From Linanthus parryae (Eukaryota > Streptophyta > Magnoliopsida > Ericales > Polemoniaceae): DNA of 64,000 bases. The translations under genes were made by a program, and so were the position numbers. The stretch is taken from positions 24,859,001 through 24,923,000 of the forward strand of contig JALGPY010000003.1 of the NCBI GenBank assembly GCA_023055425.1. Reading direction: 5' to 3'. This document shows, in pieces, positions 57,151 through 64,000 of the stretch. Below the pieces are notes generated by a model. The model worked only from the letters and a program-made list of their open reading frames with translations. It ran no database searches and had not been told where the DNA came from. How positions within the stretch are numbered: the first letter of the stretch is position 1; each line of letters begins with the position of its first letter.

Positions 57151-57578
57151 ATATGTCATCTCCGTAACAATGTTACTCCTTTATCTCTCCTCCCTCTTCT
57201 TTCTCTCTCATAATAGGCATGACAATATTGTACACGACACGACAACATGACGCGAACCCGACACGAAGTATCAAATTTAGGGATGAAGAAATATACCATT
57301 CAATGATCGCAAAACGAATGAAAAAAAACCATCTCCTATTGTGCTTTTATCATCTCTGTATTTAAGTAGAGTTTTCAAGATTAATTAATATGCAGAAATT
57401 GAAATGTCAGTAAGATGTCTACTTAGTAAGCGTATGTGATTTCTTCCCCTAGTATGTGAGGCGGCATCGGTAGAAGGGGGCAGCGATTAATTCGCCAGCG
57501 CCGATATACGATGTTGATCAACTAGACGCATTCCGAATAATAGTTTAGCCGTCAGTAAGGATAGAACCACCATACCTC

Positions 57579-58599
57579 CAGTCTACATATCAAAAACCAA
57601 TCTAATCAAACTCATAAAATTCTGCAAGGTTCAACTCATTCGGAAGGAAATTTAAAGTTCTTCCGCCATATGAAATTTAAGGATTATTAGAAATATATTT
57701 CAAATGGGAATGGATACTTTAAAACTAGACACCATTGAATGAAGATACAAACGAAAGTAACTAAAACTCATGAATGTGAAAAAATGAAGAGAGAGGGAGA
57801 GCGAGAGAGAAATTAATAGTTATTTTTGCAACCCTCAGATCAGTTCTTACTTTCTGATGTCTATATGCGAACGAGAAAATTGAGTCTATGCAACTAAATT
57901 TCTCCGTTGATTCGATGTCATGAAGATACTCGGAGACATACTGAATAAATTGTTTCTTTTTTGGAAAATGATTATTAATTTCTCACTGTTTCCACTGTAT
58001 TGATATAATTGTAATAAAAAAATAAAATATTGATATAGATTAAGATAATATGTCATCACAGGAGCATATTTTCTTGCTTTTATAAATAATAAAGATATTG
58101 ATATATAAAAGATTATAACATCATAAAAAAGTAAAAAAAATGATAGAAGAGCAGGATATGTCATCTCCGTAACAATGTTACTCCTTTATCTATCCTCCCT
58201 TTTATTTCTCTCATAAAACAGGCATGACAATATTGGACACGACATGACAACATGTCACGAACCCGACACGAAGTATCAAATTTAGGTATAAAGAAATTTA
58301 CCATTCAATGATCGCAAAACGATTGCAAAAACCATCTCCTCAATTGTGCTTTTATCATCTCTGTATTTAATTTAGAATTTTCAAGATAAATTAATATGCA
58401 GAAATTGAAATGCCAGTAAGATGTGTACTTAGTAAGCGTAGGTAATTTCTTCGCCTAGTATGTGCGGCGGAACCGGTAGAGGGGGGCAGCGATTAGTTCG
58501 TCAGCTCCGATATATGATGTTGATTATCTAGAATTTGATAAGTATCACACATTCTGAATAATACTTCAGCCGTCGGTAAGGATAGAACCGCCATACCTC
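57579..58599 (+). repeat. Satellite unit 9
   Basis: Weak GA tract (57786-57812, GAGAGAGGGAGAGCGAGAG); box GTACTTAGTAAGCG near 58424. Confidence 0.87.
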
Positions 58600-58807
58600 C
58601 AGTCTACATATCAAAATCAAATTTAATCAAACTCACAAAATTCTGCAAGATTCAACTCATTCGGTAGGAAATCTAAAGTTCTTCTGCCATATGAAATTGA
58701 ATGAGAATTATAAATATATTCTAAAGGGGGATGGATACATTAAATACTAGGCACCATTGAATGAAGATACAAAGGAAAGTAACTAAAACTCATGAGTATC
58801 AAACGAT

Positions 58808-58840
<33 letters not shown>

Positions 58841-59628
58841 AAGAGAGAAATTAATAGGTATTTTCAGATCAGTTCTTACCTTCTGATGTCTATATGCGAA
58901 CGAGAAAATTGATTCTATACAACTAAATTTCTCCATTGATTCAATGTCATGAAGATACTCGGAGACATACTGAATAACTTGTTTCTTTTTTGGAAAATAA
59001 TTACTAATTTTTCACTTTTTCCACTTTATGGATACAATTGTAATAAAAAAAATAAAATATTGATATAGATTTACATAATATGTCATAACGGTAGCATACT
59101 TTCTTGCTTTTATAAAGAATAGAGATAGTGATATATATAAGATTTTAACATCATAAAAAAATATAAGTTTGATAGAAGTGCAGGATTTGTCATCTCAGTA
59201 ACAAGTTACTCCTTTATCTCTCCTCCCTCATCTTTCTCACCCAAAATAGGCATGACAATATTGGACACGACAAGAAAACATGACACGAACCCGACACGAA
59301 GTATCAAATTTAGGGACGAAGAAATATACCATTCAATGATAGCAGAACGAATGAAAAAAACTATCTCCTCGATTGTGCTTTTATCATCTCTGTTTTTAAT
59401 TTAGAGTTTTAAAGATAAATTAATATGCAGAAATTGAAATGCCAGTAAGATGTGTACTTAGTAAGCGTAGGTGATCTCTTCGCCTAGTATGTGCGGCGGC
59501 ACCGGTAGATGGGGGCGGCAATTAATTCGCCAGCGCCGATATATGATGTTGATTAACTAGAATTTGATGAGTATCACGCATTCTGAATAATAATTCAACC
59601 GCCGGTAAGGAAAGAACCTCCATACATC
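58600..59628 (+). repeat. Satellite unit 10
   Basis: (GA)n at 58808-58838; box GTACTTAGTAAGCG near 59454, GC box with GGCACCGGTAGATGGGGG. Confidence 0.87.
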
Positions 59629-59838
59629 CAATCTACATATTCAAATCAAATCTAATCAAACTCACAAAATTCTGCAAGATTCAACTCATTCGGAAGGAAA
59701 TCTAAAGTTCTTCTGCCGTATAAAATTGAATGAGAATTAGAAATATATTCTAAAGGGGGTTGTATACATTAAATACTAGGCACCATTGAATGAAGATACA
59801 AAGGAAAGTAACTAAAACTCATGAGTATGAAACGATGA

Positions 59839-59869
<31 letters not shown>

Positions 59870-60656
59870 AATTAATAGGTATTTTTCAACCCTCATATCA
59901 GTTCTTAGTTTCTGATGTCTATATGTGAACGAGGAAAATGAGTCTATGCAACTTAATTTTTCTGTTGATTCGGTGTCACGAAGATACTCGGAGACATACT
60001 GAATAAATTGCTTCTTTTTCGGAAAATGATTATTATTTTTCAGTGTTTCCACTTTATTGATAAAATTGTAATAAAATAAAAAAAAATATTGATATAGACA
60101 TAGATAATATGTCATCACGGGAGCATACTTTCTTGCTTTTATAAATAATAGAGATATTAATATATTTAAGATTTTAACATCATAAGAAAGTAAAAAATTG
60201 ATAGAATAGCACGAATATGTCATCTCCGTAACAATGTTACTCATTTATCTCTCGTCCCTCTTCTTTCTCTCCCAAAATATGCATGACAATATTGGACACG
60301 ACACGACAACATGACACGAACCCGACACGAAGTATCAAATTTAGAGATGAAGAAATATACTATTTAATGATCGCAGAACGAATATAAAACCATCTCCTCG
60401 ATTGTGCTTTTATCATTTCTATATTTAATTTTGAGTTTTCAATATAAATTAATATGCAGAAATTGAAATACCATTAAGATGTGTACTTAGTAAGCATAGG
60501 TGATTTCTTCGCATAGTATGTGTGGCGGCACCGGTAGACGGGGGCGGCGATAAGTTCGCCAGCGCCGATTATGATGTTGATTAACTAGAATTTAATCCGT
60601 ATCACGCATTCCGAATAATACTCCAGCCGTCGGTAAGGTTAGAACCACCATACCTC
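59629..60656 (+). repeat. Satellite unit 11
   Basis: (GA)n at 59838-59860; contains the longest minus-strand open frame of the array (60244-59819), which I regard as chance. Confidence 0.87.
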
Positions 60657-61084
60657 AAGTCTACATATCAAAATCAAATCTAATCAAACTCACAAAATTC
60701 TGCAAGATTCAACTCATTCGGAAGGAAATCTAAAGTTCTTCTGCCATATGAAATTGAAGGAGCATTATAAATATATTCCAAAGGGGGATGAATACTTTAA
60801 ATACTCGGCACCATTGAATGAAGATACAAAGGAAAGTAACTAAAACTCATGAAAGTGAAACAATGAAGAAAGAGAAAGAGAGAGCGAGAGAGAAATTAAT
60901 AGGTGTTTATGCAGCCCTCAGACCAGTTCTTACTTTCTGATGTCCATATGCGAACGAGAAAATTGAGTCTATGCAACTAAATTTCTCTCTTGATTCTATA
61001 AGTTCGCCAGCGCCGATTATGATGTTGATTAACTAGAATTTAATTTGTATCACGCATTCCGAATAATACTCCAGCCGTCGGTAA
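60657..61084 (+). repeat. 428-bp partial unit (local tandem duplication)
   Basis: The sequence from about 60561 to 60988 is repeated at about 60989-61416 with roughly five differences. The break is at GATTCTAT|AAGTTCGCC (about 60998), joining the middle of a unit to the GC box of the next. Confidence 0.85.
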
Positions 61085-61653
61085 GGTTAGAACCACCATA
61101 CCTCAAGTCTACATATCAAAATCAAATCTAATCAAACTCACAAAATTCTGCAAGATTCAACTCATTCGGAAGGAAATCTAAAGTTCTTCTGCCATATGAA
61201 ATTGAAGGAGCATTATAAATATATTCCAAAGGGGGATGAATACTTTAAATACTCGGCACCATTGAATGAAGATACAAATGAAAGTAACTAAAACTCATGA
61301 ATGTGAAACAATGAAGAAAGAGAAAGAGAGAGCGAGAGAGAAATTAATAGGTGTTTATGCAGCCCTCAGACCAGTTCTTACTTTCTCATGTCCATATGCG
61401 AACGAGAAAATTGAGTCTATGCAACTAAATTTCTCTCTTGATTCTATATCATGAAGATACTCAGAGATATAGTGAATAAATTATTTCATTTTAGGGAGAA
61501 TGATTTTATTTTTCAATATTTTCAACTTTATTGATAAAATTGTAATAAAATAAAATAAAATAAAATAAAATAAAATAAAATTTTGATATATATATATATA
61601 TAATATGTCATCATGGGAGCATACTTTCGTGATTTTATAAATAATAGAGATAT

Positions 61654-61716
<63 letters not shown>

Positions 61717-62204
61717 AGATTTTATCATAATAAAAAAGTATAAAATTGATAGAAGAGCAGGATGTGTTATATCCGTAACAATGTTACTCATTTATCTCTC
61801 CTCCCTCTTCATTCTCGTCCTAAGTGGGCATGACAATATGGGACATGACACGAAAACATGACACGAACCCAACACGAAGTATCAAATTTAGGGATGGAAA
61901 AGTGTACGATTCAAAGATCGCAGAAAGAATGAAAAAACCATTTCCTCGATGTTGCTTTCATAATCTCTGTATTTAATTCAGAGTTCTCAAGATAAATTAA
62001 TATGCATAAATTGAAATGCCAGTAAGATGTGCACCTAGTGTGCGTGGGTGATTTCCTCGCCTAGTATGTGTAGATGCTCCGGTAGAAGGGGGCGGCAATT
62101 AGTTCGCCAGCCCCAATAATGATGTAGATTAACTAGAATTTGATCACTAGCACGTATTCCGAAATTTACTTCATCCGTCACTAAGGATAGAGCACCCATA
62201 GCTT
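61085..62204 (+). repeat. Satellite unit with long (TA)n
   Basis: (TAAAA)n at about 61546-61580 and the longest (TA)n in the window at 61656-61715. Box GTGCACCTAGTG near 62030. Confidence 0.87.
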
Positions 62205-62411
62205 CAGTCTACCTATCAAAATCAAATCTAATCAAACTCACAAAATTCTACAAGATTCAACTCATTGGGAAGGAAATCTAAAGTTCTTCTGCCATATAAA
62301 ACTGAATAAGCATCAGAAATATTTCTAAAGGGGGATGGATACTTTAAATACTAGGTACCGTTGAATGAAGATACAAATCAAAGTACCTATAACTCATGAA
62401 TGAGAAACCAT

Positions 62412-62453
<42 letters not shown>

Positions 62454-63248
62454 TAATAGGTATTTTCAACCCTCAGATCAGTTCTTACTTTCTGATGTCT
62501 AAATGTGAACAAGAAAAATGAGTCTATGCAACTAAATTTCTCCGTTGATTCATTGTCAAGAAGATTCTCGGAGACATACTGAATAAATTATTTCTTTTTG
62601 GAAAATTATTATTAACTTTCAGTATTTCAACTTTATTGATAAATTTCTAATAAAATAAAATAAAATAAAATAAAATAAAATAAAATATAGATATAGATAT
62701 AGATATAGATATAGATATATATAATATGTCATCACGGGAGCATACTTTCCTGCTTTTATAAATGATATATATATATATATATATACATATAAGATTTTAA
62801 TATAATAAAAAAGTCTTGAAAAAAAACATAATAAAAAAATAAAAATTTGATAGAAATGGAGGATATGTCATCTCCGTAAAAATTTTACTCCTTTATCTCT
62901 CCCTAAGTAGACATGCCAATATTGTACACGACACGACAACATGACACGAACCCAACACGAAAAATCAAATTTAGGGATGAAAAATGTATGATTAGATCTC
63001 CTCGATTGTGCTTTTACCACTAATTTAGAGTTTTAAAGTTAAATTAATAAACATAAATTGAAATGCCAGTAAGATGTGTGGTGTGCGTGGGTGATTCCTT
63101 CGCCTAATATTGGCCGCGGCACCGGTAGGAGGGGGCCGCGATTAGTTCCCCAGCGCCTATATAAGTTATGGATTAACTAAAATTTGATCAGTATCACGCA
63201 TTCTTAAAATTACTTCAACCGTCGGTAAGGATAGAACCGCCATACCAT
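62205..63248 (+). repeat. Satellite unit 14
   Basis: (GA)n at 62415-62450, (TAAAA)n at 62650-62686, (GATATA)n at 62688-62716 and a short (TA)n near 62767; box GTGTGGTGTG near 63076. Confidence 0.87.
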
Positions 63249-64000
63249 CAGTCTACATATCAAAATCAAATCTAATCAAACTCAAAAAATTCTACAAGAT
63301 TGAACTCATTCAGAAGGAAATATAATGTTCTTCTGCCATATGAAATTGAAGGATAATTAGAAATCTTTTTTAAAGGGGTACGGGTGATTTAAATACTATG
63401 TACCATTGAATGAAGATACAAAGGAAAGTAACTAAAACTCATGAGAGAGAGAGAGAGAAATTAATAGCTATTTTTCAACCCTCAGATCGGTTCTTAGTTT
63501 CTGATGTCTATATGTGAACGAGAAAAATGAGTCTATGCAACTAAATTTTTCGGTTGATTTGATGTCACGAAGATACTCGGAGACACACATAATAAATTGT
63601 ATCTTTTTAAAAATGATTATTATTTTTCACTATTTCCACTTTATTGATACATTTGTAATGAAATGTAGTAAAATATTGATATAGATATAGGTAATATGTC
63701 ATCACGGGAGCATACTTTATTACTTTTATAAATAATAGAGATATTGATATATATATATATATATATATAAGATTTTAACATAATAAAAAAAGTAAAATTT
63801 GATAGAAGATAATGATTTATCATGTCCGTAACAATGTATCTCTGTTATCTCTCCTCCCTCTTCTTTCTCTCCCTAAGTAGGCATGAAAATATTGGACACA
63901 ACAAGAAAACATGATACGAACCCGACATGAAGTATTAAATTTAGGGATGAAAAAATGTACGAATCAAAGATCGCATAACGAATGGAAAAACCATCTCCTC
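63249..64000 (+). repeat. Satellite unit 15, cut by window end
   Basis: Short GA tract (63444-63458); (TA)n at 63748-63768. The window ends inside the ATCGCA...CCATCTCCTC part of the unit. Confidence 0.87.

Larger units (their letters stand above)
41822..57155. mobile_element. Nested insertion in the satellite: outer solo-LTR-like element, TSD ATATG
   Basis: ATATG at 41822-41826 and 57151-57155 brackets a block that starts TGTTAACGACATAATATTG (41827) and ends GATTATCGACTTCAACA (57150), TG...CA. Removing the block rejoins satellite sequence GCAGGATATG|TCATCTCCGTAAC, as in other units. The outer element is now 41827-42316 plus 55876-57150 (about 1.76 kb), with a TATA box TCTATATAAACC (about 56042) and a CT-rich leader after it. 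No gag or pol, so it reads as a solo LTR, probably Gypsy by length and 3' end (inference). Confidence 0.85.
57151..64000 (+). repeat. Satellite array, right block: continues to window end
   Basis: Anchors at 57579, 58600, 59629, 60657, 61085, 62205 and 63249. The first four units are most alike (GAAGAAATATACCATTCAATGATCGC and ATGCAGAAATTGAAATGC variants, box GTACTTAGTAAGCG). Later units resemble the left block. The right edge of the array is outside the window. Confidence 0.93.

Noticed and set aside
59819..60244. 141-codon minus-strand frame in a satellite unit, with related pieces in other units
   Set aside because: Related peptides appear only because the DNA repeats; the frame is broken by indels in neighbouring units and ends in a (TC)n-encoded Leu-Ser run.
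34290..64000. CRISPR-like or phage-like repeat system
   Set aside because: Repeats are about 1 kb, tandem, without spacers, in a plant genome.

Overview
The window is repeat-rich nuclear DNA from a flowering plant, most likely a eudicot; the species cannot be told from the sequence. Reasons: spliced low-copy exons with GT/AG borders, plant Copia elements primed by initiator tRNA-Met, a plant L1-type LINE with DUF4283, a tRNA-derived SINE, a hAT-like MITE and long AT-rich spacers. There is nothing bacterial: no operons, no CRISPR, no rRNA or tRNA genes seen.

Layout. (1) About 0.5-16.5 kb and 26.0-31.65 kb hold two paralogous minus-strand loci that encode fragments of the general transcription factor TFIIF alpha (RAP74): an N-terminal zinc-ribbon exon followed by duplicated exons of the RAP74 C-terminal winged-helix (WH) domain. 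The right copy (gene B) can be spliced, all in phase 0, into a compact protein of about 202 residues: zinc ribbon, WH, WH. The left copy (gene A) is broken: a Copia element (5322-13059, TSD ATATC) sits inside a WH coding exon, a small element with gag only (1415-3565) and a hAT-like MITE (14820-15716) lie in its introns, and it carries frameshifts. Decayed extra WH exons show that the domain was amplified exon by exon.

(2) About 16.5-26 kb separates the paralogs. It has a SINE with a 15-bp target duplication, an ACAT microsatellite, and a decayed L1-type LINE (about 19.4-26.07 kb) split in its endonuclease region by a solo Angela-type LTR with TSD CTCTT.

(3) 31.8-34.3 kb has a short unknown reading frame cut by the 5' LTR and partial gag of a SIRE-like Copia element, which ends abruptly at the edge of a satellite.

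(4) 34.3-64 kb (to the window end) is an array of a tandem repeat of about 1.05 kb with at least 13 recognisable units, each with microsatellites at fixed positions and a GC-rich box. Two box subfamilies are interleaved. The array is interrupted at 41827-57150 by one nested block: an outer solo-LTR-like sequence (TG...CA, TSD ATATG) that itself contains a Copia (Angela/Tork type) tandem on the minus strand in the order LTR-internal-LTR-internal, sharing the middle LTR, with the last LTR lost.

Most of the window is therefore a layered record of insertions, with the RAP74-like gene B as the only plausible working host gene. The points most worth following are the compact zinc-ribbon/double-WH protein, the satellite family, the run of 15 ACGT cores in a retrotransposon leader, and young insertions of elements whose own genes are already dead.
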